From positions 310,001 through 374,000 of the forward strand of contig NZ_JABYQT010000004.1 of assembly GCF_020075495.1 (NCBI RefSeq): a DNA stretch of 64,000 bases. The letters run 5' to 3'. The stretch's first letter is position 1. The number at the start of each line of letters is the position of its first letter. Shown piece after piece: positions 25,991 through 35,371 of the stretch. The stretch comes from Vreelandella aquamarina (GTDB lineage: Bacteria > Pseudomonadota > Gammaproteobacteria > Pseudomonadales > Halomonadaceae). The notes beneath the pieces are model-generated. The model saw only the letters and a list, made by a program, of their open reading frames with translations. It was not told the origin of the DNA and did no database searches. A program made the translations under genes and the position numbers.

Positions 25991-26476
25991 ATGACGAAAT
26001 TGAATACCAACCAGTGGCTGGCGATGGTGCTGGGGCTGTTCGCTGCGGCTTATCTGGCCATGGCGTGGCAGGTGCCCACGTTTCCGCTGCCGCGTCCGGT
26101 CGACTCCGACCTGTTTCCCAAGGTGCTGGGGGCGACCCTTCTGCTGCTCTCCTGCCTGCTGTTCTTTGAAAAGCCGGGCGCGATTGCCGGGGCCGATGAA
26201 ATTGAAAACGACCCTACCGTTCGTGGGCCCCTGTGGCTGACGCCCTGGGCGCGGGTCATCGTCACGGCGCTGGCCATTGCCGCCTACGCCTTCTTGCTGG
26301 TGCCGCTCGGGTTCGTGCTGGCATCTACGATCCTGTGCGTGGGGCTGACTGCCTACTACGGCTACCGCCGCCACGGCGTGAACCTGCTGACGTCACTTGG
26401 CGTGGTGTTGGCGCTTTATCTCACCATGACCCGCGTCATGGATGTCTATCTGCCGACGGGCGTTCTGCCCTTCTAA
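25991..26476 (+). CDS. tctB: Tripartite tricarboxylate transporter small membrane subunit TctB
   Basis: 161 residues with four predicted membrane helices (near 10-28, 43-57, 85-105 and 130-150). It has the usual TctB layout, including a motif FPKVLGATLLLLSCLLFFEK after the first helix. It would form the permease complex with TctA. It lies 95 bases after tctC and 36 before tctA, in the same operon. AACCCC precedes the ATG, with GGAGAA as ribosome binding site. Confidence 0.88.
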   Translation: MTKLNTNQWLAMVLGLFAAAYLAMAWQVPTFPLPRPVDSDLFPKVLGATLLLLSCLLFFEKPGAIAGADEIENDPTVRGPLWLTPWARVIVTALAIAAYAFLLVPLGFVLASTILCVGLTAYYGYRRHGVNLLTSLGVVLALYLTMTRVMDVYLPTGVLPF

Positions 26477-26512
26477 CGTGATTTCGAGCAGGTCTTCAAA
26501 AGGGTAGATTTC

Positions 26513-28000
26513 ATGGATGCCTTGAACAATCTGATGTACGGCTTTGGCATCGCGCTCGAGCCGATCAATATCGCCTATGTCTTTGCCGGTGTATTTGCCG
26601 GCACCATCATCGGCATGCTGCCGGGCCTTGGGCCGATCAGCGCACTGGCGCTGATGATCCCGATCACTTTTGCCATGGAGCCCTCCTCGGGCCTGATTCT
26701 GATGGCCGGGGTCTACTATGGCGCCATCTTCGGCGGCTCCACCTCGTCGATTCTTCTGAACGCGCCGGGTGTCGCGGGTACGGTGGCCACCTCGTTTGAT
26801 GGCTACCCCATGGCGAAAAAAGGCCTGGCGGGCAAGGCGCTGGCGATTGCCGCCTACTCCTCCTTCGTGGGCGGCACGGTATCCATCGTGTTTTTGATGC
26901 TGGTAGCGCCGCTGCTTTCCAAGGTGGCGGTAAGCTTTGGCCCGGCAGAGTACTTCGCGCTGATGGTCCTGGGGTTGACTGCCGTCGTTTCACTGTCGGA
27001 TAAATCCCTGGTGAAAGGCCTGATTGCGGCTGTCGTCGGGGTGATGATCTCGATCGTGGGCATCGACATGCAGACCGGCACCGAACGCTACACCTTCGGC
27101 TCGGCGCAGTTGCTCGACGGTATCGACTTTCTGGTGGTAGCGCTGGGCATCTTCGCGCTGGCCGAGGTGTTCTACATGCTGCTGCGCGGTGGTGGTGGCA
27201 AGGAAGCACCACGCAACGCCATCGGCTCGCTCAAGCTGTCCCGTTCTGAAGTGGGCCAGATCGCCGGCCCGGTCAGCCGAAGCTCGGTGCTGGGCTTTTT
27301 CACCGGCGTGCTGCCGGGCGCCGGCGCCACCATCGGCTCGTTTCTGGGCTACAGCATGGAAAAACGCATCGCGAAGGATGGCGACACCTTCGGCAAGGGC
27401 AACATCAAGGGCGTGGCCGCCCCGGAAGCCGCCAACAACGCGGCCTGCACCGGCTCGTTTGTTCCGCTTCTGACCCTCGGCGTGCCCGGCTCCGGTACCA
27501 CGGCGGTGCTGCTCGGCGCGCTGCTGGTCATGGGCGTGACCCCCGGGCCGATGATGCTCGAGCAGCGCCCGGACGTGTTCTGGGGCGTGGTGGCGAGCAT
27601 GTACATCGGTAATATCTTCCTGCTGGTGCTGAACCTGCCGCTGATCCCGTTGATCGCCAAGATTCTGGATCTGCCCAAGCCGCTTTTGCTCTCGTTGATC
27701 CTGATCTTCTGCATGATCGGCGTCTACGGCATGAGCTTCAGCGTGTTCGATCTGCTACTGCTGCTCGGTTTCGGCCTTCTGGGCCTTGGCATGCGCCTGT
27801 TCGGCTTCCCGGCGGCACCGCTGATTCTCGCGCTGATTCTCGGCAACATCATGGAGGAGTCCATGCGTCGGGCGCTGCAGATCTCCGGCGGTGACTGGTC
27901 GATCTTCATCGACAAGCCGATTTCGCTGGCGCTGCTGGCACTGGCGGTACTCTCCCTGGGGCTGCCGCTCTTGAAAAAGCGTCGCCAGCGCGCGGCGTAA
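26513..28000 (+). CDS. tctA: Tripartite tricarboxylate transporter large membrane subunit TctA
   Basis: 495-residue permease with about twelve helices. Conserved TctA motifs are visible: AGTIIGMLPGLGPISALALMIP, YYGAIFGGSTSSILLNAPGV, FFTGVLPGAGATIGSFLGYSMEK and FVPLLTLGVPGSGTTAVLLGALL. It carries the substrate released by TctC, driven by an ion gradient. ATG 26513 follows AAGGGT. A strong terminator directly follows the gene, ending the tctCBA operon. Confidence 0.95.
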   Translation: MDALNNLMYGFGIALEPINIAYVFAGVFAGTIIGMLPGLGPISALALMIPITFAMEPSSGLILMAGVYYGAIFGGSTSSILLNAPGVAGTVATSFDGYPMAKKGLAGKALAIAAYSSFVGGTVSIVFLMLVAPLLSKVAVSFGPAEYFALMVLGLTAVVSLSDKSLVKGLIAAVVGVMISIVGIDMQTGTERYTFGSAQLLDGIDFLVVALGIFALAEVFYMLLRGGGGKEAPRNAIGSLKLSRSEVGQIAGPVSRSSVLGFFTGVLPGAGATIGSFLGYSMEKRIAKDGDTFGKGNIKGVAAPEAANNAACTGSFVPLLTLGVPGSGTTAVLLGALLVMGVTPGPMMLEQRPDVFWGVVASMYIGNIFLLVLNLPLIPLIAKILDLPKPLLLSLILIFCMIGVYGMSFSVFDLLLLLGFGLLGLGMRLFGFPAAPLILALILGNIMEESMRRALQISGGDWSIFIDKPISLALLALAVLSLGLPLLKKRRQRAA

Positions 28001-28018
28001 ACCACTTACCCCTTTTTC

Positions 28019-28044
28019 AGCGCCCGTTTCGGGCGCTTTTTTTT
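28019..28044 (+). terminator. Intrinsic terminator after tctA
   Basis: AGCGCCCG / CGGGCGCT stem of 8 bp, TTT loop, then a run of eight T. Confidence 0.93.
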
Positions 28045-28202
28045 GCGCGGGCGCTTGTGGTGCAGGCGCTCGTTTTGGTGCGCGGCGAGCGTGAAGGTGT
28101 TGGTGAAGGCTGCGCCCTGCTGGTGCGTAACCGTGGGCCGAAGCGTTGTTTGGTTTCTGCAAGTCATTAAGAAAAAGAGGTTTTATAGAATTCGATTCAT
28201 GT

Positions 28203-28218
28203 TGGCGCACGCTTTGCA
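28203..28218 (+). promoter_or_regulatory. Sigma-54 promoter for urtABCDE with upstream NtrC-like half-sites
   Basis: TGGCGCACGCTTTGCA has the invariant GG (-24) and GC (-12) spaced by exactly ten bases and matches most of the sigma-54 consensus. Transcription should begin near 28230, leaving a leader of about 90 bases before urtA. TTTTGGTGC at 28073-28081 and TGGTGCA at 28058-28064 match half of the NtrC operator, at a distance normal for an enhancer. Confidence 0.72.
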
Positions 28219-28319
28219 CTTCTTGTTGGGTGATCGTCAAGAACGATACCTCGCGAGCTTTCTGGATAGGGCTCGCCACTCAAACAACGAGCCCTCTCGA
28301 AGGGCGCAAGGAGATCCAC

Positions 28320-29663
28320 GTGGCCAAGTCAACGCGCACAGTTCTGTCCTCTCGTCTCGTGTCCACCGCCGTGGCCGCCGCCCTGATGGGCTCAGGCGCC
28401 CACGCCGTGGCCCAGGAGAACGACCCGATCAAGGTCGGTATCTTGCACTCGCTCTCCGGCACCATGGCGATCAGTGAATCGACCCTGAAGGACACCGTCG
28501 AGATGCTCATCGAGCAGCAGAACGAGGCGGGCGGTCTGCTGGGGCGGGACCTTGAAGCCGTGGTGGTCGACCCGGCCTCCAACTGGCCGCTGTTTGCCGA
28601 GCGCGCGCGCGAGCTTCTCGAGCAGGAAGAGGTGGACGTCATTTTCGGCAACTGGACCTCGGTATCGCGCAAGGCGGTGCTGCCGGTGGTCGAAGAGCTC
28701 AACGGCCTGCTCTTCTACCCGGTGCAGTACGAGGGCGAGGAGTCCTCTGAGAACGTCTTCTACACCGGGGCGGCGCCCAACCAGCAGGCGATCCCCGCCG
28801 TCGAGTACCTGATCAACGACGTCGGTATCGAACGTTTTGCCCTGGTGGGTACCGACTACGTCTACCCGCGCACCACCAACCGTATCCTCGAAGCCTTCCT
28901 GAAGGACGAGCACGGCGTGGCGGACGAGGACATCATGGTCAACTACACGCCGTTTGGGCACTCGGACTGGCAGAACATCGTCTCCGAGATCCGCCGCTTC
29001 GGTGAAGCGGGCAAGCCGACCGCGGTGGTTTCCACCATCAACGGCGACGCCAACGTTCCGTTCTACCGCGAGCTTGCCAACCAGGGCATCGATGCCGCCG
29101 ACATTCCGGTCATCGCCTTCTCCGTGGGTGAGCAGGAGCTTTCCGGCATCGACACCGGCCCGCTGGTCGGCCACCTGGCGGCCTGGAACTACTTCATGAG
29201 CGTCGATACCGACGAGAACTACGACTTCATCGACGCCTGGATCGACTGGACCGGCGACGAAGAGGCGGTGACTAACGATCCGATGGAAGCGCATTACATC
29301 GGCTTCAACATGTGGGCGGAAGCCGTGCGCAAGGCGGGCACCACGGACGTCGACGCCATCAAGGAGGCCATCATCGGCGTGACGGTGCCGAATCTCTCCG
29401 GCGGCTATGCGGCGATGATGCCCAACCACCACATCACCAAGCCGGTACTGATCGGTGAAGTGCAGGACAACGGCCAGTTCGACATCGTCTGGCAGACGCC
29501 CTCCACCGTGGCCGGGGACGCCTGGTCCGACTACCTGCCGGGCTCCCGCGATCTGATTGCCGACTGGCGCAAACCCATGGCGTGCGGCAACTTCAACGTC
29601 GTCAACGGCTCCTGCGGTGGCAGCACCGCCGCCGAAGAAGCCGAAGCGGCGCTCGCTGAGTAA
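28320..29663 (+). CDS. urtA: Urea ABC transporter substrate-binding protein UrtA
   Basis: 447-residue periplasmic receptor. The signal peptide (about residues 1-34) is followed by IKVGILHSLSGTMAISE, the family opening. Typical UrtA motifs include DPASNWPLFAERARELLEQ, VDVIFGNWTSVSRKAVLPV, LLFYPVQYEGEE and PFGHSDWQNIVSEIR. The start is GTG 28320 with AAGGAG at 28308-28313; the frame is open 58 codons upstream but that stretch is not protein-like. First gene of urtABCDE, which imports urea at low concentration. It is followed at 34465 by the urease operon and preceded by a sigma-54 promoter, consistent with nitrogen-limitation control. Confidence 0.96.
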   Translation: MAKSTRTVLSSRLVSTAVAAALMGSGAHAVAQENDPIKVGILHSLSGTMAISESTLKDTVEMLIEQQNEAGGLLGRDLEAVVVDPASNWPLFAERARELLEQEEVDVIFGNWTSVSRKAVLPVVEELNGLLFYPVQYEGEESSENVFYTGAAPNQQAIPAVEYLINDVGIERFALVGTDYVYPRTTNRILEAFLKDEHGVADEDIMVNYTPFGHSDWQNIVSEIRRFGEAGKPTAVVSTINGDANVPFYRELANQGIDAADIPVIAFSVGEQELSGIDTGPLVGHLAAWNYFMSVDTDENYDFIDAWIDWTGDEEAVTNDPMEAHYIGFNMWAEAVRKAGTTDVDAIKEAIIGVTVPNLSGGYAAMMPNHHITKPVLIGEVQDNGQFDIVWQTPSTVAGDAWSDYLPGSRDLIADWRKPMACGNFNVVNGSCGGSTAAEEAEAALAE

Positions 29664-29738
29664 TCCTTCCCCCTTGCCGCCCGCCCGGGTGGCAAGGGAG
29701 CACGCTATCTCTTCACTTCTTTTCGAAGGAACAACCTC

Positions 29739-31340
29739 ATGAGGCGTTTCCTTTTCTGGGCGCTGCTGTGTCTGCTGGCCGGTTTTCTGCCGAGTGCCGC
29801 GGCGCAAACCGCCGCGCCAGGCAGTGACCCCGGCGCCGCGCTGCTCGAAACCCTGGACGTGGACTCCTACCGCGACAAGGGCGAAGCGATCACCGCCATT
29901 GTGCAAAGCGACGACGAACGCGCCCGGGAGTGGCTTCAGGCGCTTCTGGACGGCCGTTTGCAGCGCGCGGACGACGGCCGCTTCGTGGTGGTGCTGGATA
30001 ATGCCGGGCGCAACTGGCCGGTGGAAGATGCCCTGACCGGCGAGGCGCTTGGCGAGATGTCGCGCCGCGAGCTCGACCGGATCGGTATCAACAACGCGCT
30101 GCGCAACCAGCTTCGAAGCGCCATCGCGGTGGTGGATCTCATCTCGCCCGACGTCGAGCGCCGGCGCAGCTCCGCCGACCGGCTGCTGGGCGAGGTGGAC
30201 GAGGCGCTTGCCGAGACGTTGGTGCCCGTGATCGAGGAGGCCGAGGACGACTACGTGCGCCGCCGCCTGGGCCAGGCGCTGGCGATCTACCAGGCCGAAA
30301 ACGGTGAGATGGCAGGCGTCGAGGCGCTGTCGGGGAGCCTTCACCCACGCGCCCGGGTCGCGCTCAACCGCGCGGCCAGCGGCGACGACCCGGTGGTGGC
30401 GGACGCTGCCCGTGCGGCGCTTGCCAGCGTCGAGCAGAACCTGAAGCTCAACCGCGGCGTCGAGACGCTCTACTTCGGGCTGAGCCTTGGCTCGGTGCTG
30501 GTGCTCGCAGCGATTGGCCTTGCCATCACCTTTGGCGTGATGGGCGTGATCAACATGGCCCACGGCGAGCTGATGATGCTGGGTGCCTACACCACCTGGA
30601 TGATGCAGCAGCTTCTGCCCGGCCAGCCGGGCCTGGCGCTCGTGCTCTCCATCCCGGCAGGCTTTCTGGTGGCCGCACTTGTCGGCATCGCCATCGAGCG
30701 AGGCGTCATCCAGTTCCTCAAGGGCCGCCCGCTGGAGACGCTGCTGGCCACCTTCGGCATCAGCCTGATCCTCCAGCAGCTGGTACGCACGGTGATCTCG
30801 CCGCTCAACCGCACGGTGATCACGCCGGAGTGGATGAGCGGGTCACTGGTCATCAACGATGCGCTGTCGCTGACCTTGAACCGGCTTTACGTGATGGGCT
30901 TTGCGCTCTTCGTGTTTGCGGCGCTGATGCTGGTCATGCGCCGCACGCGCCTGGGGCTGGAGGTGCGCGCCGTCACCCAGAACCGCGCCATGGCCCGCGC
31001 CATGGGCATTCGCGCCACCCGAGTGGATATCCTCACCTTCGCGCTGGGCTCTGGCGTTGCCGGGCTTGCCGGGGTAGCGCTTTCCCAGCTCACCAACGTG
31101 GGGCCGAACCTGGGCCAGAACTACATCATCGATTCGTTCATGGTGGTGGTGTTCGGCGGCGTGGGGAATCTCTGGGGCACGCTGGTGGCGGGGCTATCGC
31201 TGGGTGTCATCAACCAGGTGCTCGAGCCCTGGGCGGGCGCGGTGCTGGCCAAGATCATCGTGCTGGTGTTCATCATCCTGTTCATTCAAAAGCGCCCGCG
31301 GGGACTCTTCCCGCAGAAGGGCCGCGCGGCGGAGGGTTAA
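29739..31340 (+). CDS. urtB: Urea ABC transporter permease UrtB
   Basis: 533 residues. A signal peptide and a periplasmic N-terminal extension of about 200 residues, typical of long proteobacterial UrtB, precede a LivH-type permease domain (about 240-530; MGVINMAHGELMMLGAYTTW, GVGNLWGTLVAG, QKRPRGLFPQKGRA). It forms the urea channel with UrtC. GAAGGA lies upstream of the ATG, and the gap to urtC is 3 bases. Confidence 0.95.
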   Translation: MRRFLFWALLCLLAGFLPSAAAQTAAPGSDPGAALLETLDVDSYRDKGEAITAIVQSDDERAREWLQALLDGRLQRADDGRFVVVLDNAGRNWPVEDALTGEALGEMSRRELDRIGINNALRNQLRSAIAVVDLISPDVERRRSSADRLLGEVDEALAETLVPVIEEAEDDYVRRRLGQALAIYQAENGEMAGVEALSGSLHPRARVALNRAASGDDPVVADAARAALASVEQNLKLNRGVETLYFGLSLGSVLVLAAIGLAITFGVMGVINMAHGELMMLGAYTTWMMQQLLPGQPGLALVLSIPAGFLVAALVGIAIERGVIQFLKGRPLETLLATFGISLILQQLVRTVISPLNRTVITPEWMSGSLVINDALSLTLNRLYVMGFALFVFAALMLVMRRTRLGLEVRAVTQNRAMARAMGIRATRVDILTFALGSGVAGLAGVALSQLTNVGPNLGQNYIIDSFMVVVFGGVGNLWGTLVAGLSLGVINQVLEPWAGAVLAKIIVLVFIILFIQKRPRGLFPQKGRAAEG

Positions 31341-31343
31341 GCG

Positions 31344-32483
31344 ATGAGCCTGCATTCGACTTCGGGCCGCTTCTGGCTGGCCCGCCCGTTTCATGAGCGC
31401 GCCACGCAGATTTTCCTCGGCGTGCTGCTGGCGGCGCTGGTCATCGTCACCGTGCTGCACGTGGCGCTGCCCCGAGGCCACGCGCTGCACGTCAACGCCT
31501 ACACGGTGAACCTGTTCGGCAAGTACCTGAGCTACGCACTGCTCGCCGTGGCGGTGGATCTCGTCTGGGGGTATCTGGGCATTCTGAGCCTCGGCCACGG
31601 GGCGTTTTTCGCCATCGGCGGCTACGCCATGGGCATGTATCTGATGCGCCAGATCGGCGAGCGCGGCACCTACGGCCACCCGGTGCTGCCGGACTTCATG
31701 GTGTTTCTCAACTGGGAGAGCCTGCCCTGGTACTGGCACGGCTTCGACATGGCCTGGTTTGCGTTTGCCATGGTGCTGCTCGCCCCCGGGCTTCTGGCGC
31801 TGGTGTTCGGCTTTCTGGCGTTTCGCTCCCGGGTGACCGGGGTGTATCTCTCGATCATCACCCAGGCGCTGACCTTTGCACTGATGCTGGCGTTCTTCCG
31901 TAACGAAATGGGCTTTGGCGGTAACAACGGCCTGACGGATTTCCGTGAAATCCTCGGCTTCAACCTGCGCAGCAGCGATACCCGGCTGGGGCTGTTCATC
32001 GCCTCCGGGGTGGCGCTGGCGCTGGGCTATATCCTCTGCCGGGCGATCGTGACCAGCAAGCTTGGCCGGGTGTGCGTGGCCACGCGGGACGCCGAGGCGC
32101 GCACGCGCTTCATCGGCTACCGGGTCGAGCGCTTCCAGCTCTTCGTGTTCGTGGTGTCCGCCATGCTCGCGGGCGTGGCCGGCGCGCTCTACGTGCCCCA
32201 GGTCGGCATCATCAACCCGAGCGAGTTCTCGCCACTGTTCTCCATCGAGATCGTCTTGTGGGTGGCGCTTGGCGGGCGGGCCACGCTCTATGGCGCGGTG
32301 ATCGGCGCGATTCTGGTCAACTACGCCAAGACCGTGTTTACCGGCGTGATGCCGGATGCCTGGCTCTTCGCCCTCGGCGGGCTGTTCGTGCTGGTCACCG
32401 TATTGCTGCCCAGGGGCGTGGCGGGGCTTTTGCCCGGGTTCACACGGCGGGCCGATCATCAACCGAAGGAGGCGAGCGCATGA
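31344..32483 (+). CDS. urtC: Urea ABC transporter permease UrtC
   Basis: 379-residue LivM-type permease with about nine or ten helices. Motifs include YLGILSLGHGAFFAIGGYAMGMYLM, RSRVTGVYLSIITQALTFALML, NNGLTDF and the EAA-like RDAEARTRFIGY. It partners UrtB. The ribosome binding site GGAGGG lies inside the urtB end, and the stop overlaps the urtD start (ATGA). Confidence 0.95.
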   Translation: MSLHSTSGRFWLARPFHERATQIFLGVLLAALVIVTVLHVALPRGHALHVNAYTVNLFGKYLSYALLAVAVDLVWGYLGILSLGHGAFFAIGGYAMGMYLMRQIGERGTYGHPVLPDFMVFLNWESLPWYWHGFDMAWFAFAMVLLAPGLLALVFGFLAFRSRVTGVYLSIITQALTFALMLAFFRNEMGFGGNNGLTDFREILGFNLRSSDTRLGLFIASGVALALGYILCRAIVTSKLGRVCVATRDAEARTRFIGYRVERFQLFVFVVSAMLAGVAGALYVPQVGIINPSEFSPLFSIEIVLWVALGGRATLYGAVIGAILVNYAKTVFTGVMPDAWLFALGGLFVLVTVLLPRGVAGLLPGFTRRADHQPKEASA

Positions 32484-33316
32484 GCCTTTTACAGGAGATC
32501 AGGACTCGCGACCGGGTGTTCGATTTCATGACCCCGCGGGCATCCAGAGTGGACGTGCGCCACGGCCCGATTCTCTACCTGGAAGACGTCACGGTCAGCT
32601 TCGACGGCTTCAAGGCGATCGACAAGCTGAACCTGACCATCGACGATGGCGAGCTTCGCTGCATCATCGGCCCCAACGGCGCGGGCAAGACCACCATGAT
32701 GGATATCATCACCGGCAAGACGCGGCCCGACGCGGGCAGCGTCTGGTTCGGCAGTCGTCATAACCTGTTGCAGATGACCGAGCCCGAGATCGCAAGCTTG
32801 GGCGTCGGGCGCAAGTTCCAGAAACCCACGGTGTTCGAGGCGCTCAGCGTGTTCGAGAACCTGGAGCTCGCCATGGCGGCCGACAAGCGCATCTTCCCCA
32901 CGCTGACCGCGCGCCTGACCGGCGAGATCCAGGACCGCATCGAGGAGGTGCTGGAAACCATCGGCCTGACCGGGCTTCGCTTTCAGCCGGCGGGGATACT
33001 GTCGCACGGTCAAAAGCAGTGGCTGGAGATCGGCATGCTTCTGATGCAGCGCCCGCGGCTTTTGCTGGTCGACGAGCCCGTCGCCGGGATGACCGAGCAG
33101 GAGATGGAGCGCACCGCCGAGCTTCTGACGAGCCTGGCCGGCAAGCAGTCGGTGGTGGTGGTCGAACACGACATGGGCTTCGTGCGCTCCATCGCCCGCC
33201 AGGTCACCGTGCTCCACCAGGGCAGCGTGCTGGCCGAGGGCAGCATGGATCAGGTGTCCAACGACCCGAAGGTCGTGGAGGTTTATCTGGGCGCCGACGA
33301 CGAGGAGATCGCCTGA
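32480..33316 (+). CDS. urtD: Urea ABC transporter ATPase UrtD
   Basis: 278-residue LivG-type ATPase. Walker A is GPNGAGKTTMMD, the signature is LSHGQKQWLEIGMLL (the LSHG variant normal for UrtD), and Walker B is LLLVDEPVAGMT. A family-typical N-terminal extension of about 30 residues is present. ATG 32480 overlaps the urtC stop and follows AAGGAGG; the stop overlaps the urtE start. Confidence 0.95.
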   Translation: MSLLQEIRTRDRVFDFMTPRASRVDVRHGPILYLEDVTVSFDGFKAIDKLNLTIDDGELRCIIGPNGAGKTTMMDIITGKTRPDAGSVWFGSRHNLLQMTEPEIASLGVGRKFQKPTVFEALSVFENLELAMAADKRIFPTLTARLTGEIQDRIEEVLETIGLTGLRFQPAGILSHGQKQWLEIGMLLMQRPRLLLVDEPVAGMTEQEMERTAELLTSLAGKQSVVVVEHDMGFVRSIARQVTVLHQGSVLAEGSMDQVSNDPKVVEVYLGADDEEIA

Positions 33317-34023
33317 TGCTCGCCATCGAAAAACTCAATCAGTTCTACGGCGAAAGCCACACCCTCTGGGATCTCGATCTCGACGTACCCCGGGGCCAGT
33401 GCACCTGCGTGATGGGCAGAAACGGCGTGGGCAAGACCACGCTGATGAAGGCCATCATGGGCGAGGTCGCGGTGAAAAGCGGCGCGCTGGTGTTCCAGGG
33501 CGGGGAAGGGGGGATCGAGCTGACCCGCAAGGCCGTCGAGGCGCGCTCACGGCTCGGCATTGGCTTCGTGCCCCAGGGGCGGCAGATCTTTCCCATGCTC
33601 ACGGTCGAGGAGAACCTGCGCACGGGGCTTGCCGCCCGCGGCGACGGGCTGAAAAAAATCCCCGCGCGAATTTTCGAGCTCTTCCCGGTGCTCGAGGAGA
33701 TGAAGCACCGCCGCGGCGGCGATCTCTCCGGCGGGCAGCAGCAACAGCTCGCCATTGGCCGGGCGCTGGTGATCGAACCGAAACTGCTGATCCTCGACGA
33801 GCCCGGCGAGGGCATTCAGCCCAACATCGTGGCCCAGATCGGCCAGGTGATCCGCCAGCTGATCGAGGAGGACGGCCTGACGGTACTGCTCGTCGAACAG
33901 AAGCTGCCCTTTGCGCGCAAGTACGCCGACCGCTTCGTGATCATGGACCGCGGCCGCCCGGTGGCCAAAGGCGAGATCGGGGAGCTATCGCAGGAACTGA
34001 TCAAGCAGCACCTGACGGTTTGA
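33316..34023 (+). CDS. urtE: Urea ABC transporter ATPase UrtE
   Basis: 235-residue LivF-type ATPase. Walker A is GRNGVGKTTLMK, PQGRQIFPMLTVEENL is the family Q-loop segment, the signature is LSGGQQQQLAIGRAL and Walker B LLILDEPGEGIQPN. Its start overlaps the urtD stop (TGATG). It is the last urt gene; the urease operon follows after a 441-base gap with its own promoter. Confidence 0.95.
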   Translation: MLAIEKLNQFYGESHTLWDLDLDVPRGQCTCVMGRNGVGKTTLMKAIMGEVAVKSGALVFQGGEGGIELTRKAVEARSRLGIGFVPQGRQIFPMLTVEENLRTGLAARGDGLKKIPARIFELFPVLEEMKHRRGGDLSGGQQQQLAIGRALVIEPKLLILDEPGEGIQPNIVAQIGQVIRQLIEEDGLTVLLVEQKLPFARKYADRFVIMDRGRPVAKGEIGELSQELIKQHLTV

Positions 34024-34464
34024 GTTATCCACACCCGGTTGGGGCTTGCCTGGAACCTTGATGCCATGCAGTGAGGGGAAGTCGACAGCGCCGGCGGCTA
34101 CCATCTACCCCCTCTTCCCATTGCTGAGCACCGGGCTCTCCTTCAGGCATGGCCGTCACGTAAAAGCACAATTAGGCCGCGGTATCGGTTGCTATATACG
34201 CGCAATGCGCAGGCGTTGGCGTTGTCTAGCGGCTCCTGCCTGCGACGCACGAACAATCTGCTGTGCATCGCAAGCGTCCTGTTGCCTTCAAATGGTGCAT
34301 AGGTGGCTCTGGTTGGGCTTTTTCAGTGCATCATGTGAACGTGGATGTGACACATCGGGGAAGTGACAACGCCTATCGAATGCGTATTTGATGCCTTTCA
34401 CCATTTTGGCGCATTAATTGCATTTACCGGTGAATGACTCCGTCAACTGAAAAGCGAAAGCTCC
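34024..34464 (+). other. Intergenic region between urtE and ureD
   Basis: 441 bases. The distal part carries the sigma-54 promoter at 34407-34422, an overlapping NtrC-like site at 34397-34413, and a TGGTGCA half-site at 34293-34299. A 106-residue open frame (34046-34366) has no recognisable domain, an atypical composition and no ribosome binding site, so I do not call it a gene. I see no intrinsic terminator after urtE. Confidence 0.6.
34407..34422 (+). promoter_or_regulatory. Sigma-54 promoter for ureDABCEFG with overlapping NtrC-like palindrome
   Basis: TGGCGCATTAATTGCA has GG and GC elements spaced by ten bases and the TTGCA -12 box intact. TTCACCATTTTGGCGCA (34397-34413) matches the NtrC operator TGCAC-N7-GTGCA-type palindrome at most positions and overlaps the -24 element. 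Transcription would start near 34434, about 30 bases before ureD. Confidence 0.72.
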
Positions 34465-35349
34465 ATGACCCACTGCGATAGCGCACTACCGGTCGCGGAT
34501 TCCGGTCACCGCTTCGACGACCAGCGCCGCTGGGCGGCGTCGCTGGGCCTGCGGTTTGCCTGGCGTGATGGCGCCACGCGGCTAACCCAGGCGCGCCACC
34601 AGGGCCCGCTTCGCGTGCAGCGCCCGTTTTACCCGGAAGGGCGCGCGGGCGCCTGCCATGTCTACGTGCTGCATCCGCCGGGCGGCCTGGTGAGTGGTGA
34701 CGCCCTGACCGTGAGCGCGCACATCGAGCACGGCGCCCACGCGCTTCTGACCACGCCCGCCGCCAACAAGCTCTACAAGGCGGATAGCCAGGGCGTGGCC
34801 TGGGCCCAGCACACCGAGCTCAGCGTGGAAGATGGCGGAGTGCTCGAGTGGCTGCCCCAGGAGACCATCGCCTTTGACGGCTCGAAAGGCGAGCAGCGTA
34901 CCCACGTGGCGCTTCATGGCACGGCCAAATGCCTGGGCTGGGAAATCATGGCGCTGGGCCGCCCGGCAAGCGCGCTGCCGTTTGCCAGCGGGCGCATCGA
35001 GCAGCACTTTCGCCTGACGCTGGACGGCAGGCCCGTGTGGCTCGAGCGCCAGCCGCTGGACCCGCTGCATCCGCGCTTTACCGGCCGCTGGGGCCAGGGC
35101 GGCGCCACGGTGCAGGCCACGCTCTGGGCCGTAGGGCTTGCGAATGCGGCAGACGCCGTCGAGGCGCTGCGCGAAGCGCTGCCGAACGCCTCGCACTGGG
35201 CGGTCACCGCGCGCCAGGGCGTGCTGCTGTTGCGCTACCTGGGCCACTCCCGCAATGAAGCCTGGGCGCTTTGCGAGCAGGCCTGGGCGGTACTGCGGCC
35301 CCGCTTGATCGAGTGCGAGGCGCATACGCCGCGCATCTGGTTAACCTGA
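34465..35349 (+). CDS. ureD: Urease accessory protein UreD
   Basis: 294 residues. Family motifs include [54 protein letters not shown] and a C-terminal [10 protein letters not shown]. UreD binds apo-urease and, with UreF and UreG, delivers nickel to the active site. First gene of ureDABCEFG, directly downstream of the sigma-54 promoter. The ribosome binding site before ATG 34465 is weak. Confidence 0.95.
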   Translation: MTHCDSALPVADSGHRFDDQRRWAASLGLRFAWRDGATRLTQARHQGPLRVQRPFYPEGRAGACHVYVLHPPGGLVSGDALTVSAHIEHGAHALLTTPAANKLYKADSQGVAWAQHTELSVEDGGVLEWLPQETIAFDGSKGEQRTHVALHGTAKCLGWEIMALGRPASALPFASGRIEQHFRLTLDGRPVWLERQPLDPLHPRFTGRWGQGGATVQATLWAVGLANAADAVEALREALPNASHWAVTARQGVLLLRYLGHSRNEAWALCEQAWAVLRPRLIECEAHTPRIWLT

Positions 35350-35371
35350 TCCTTCTGGAGGAAGACGCTTC

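Noticed and set aside
28392..30563. 723-codon open frame antisense to urtA and urtB
   Set aside because: Shadow frame of high-GC coding DNA; it spans two strongly identified genes and shows repetitive V/G/H-rich composition without domains.
31194..32462. 422-codon open frame antisense to urtC
   Set aside because: Low-complexity H/Q/E/A-rich shadow of urtC.
34046..34366. 106-codon open frame between urtE and ureD
   Set aside because: No domain, no ribosome binding site, cysteine- and arginine-rich composition, and it covers the regulatory region of the urease operon.
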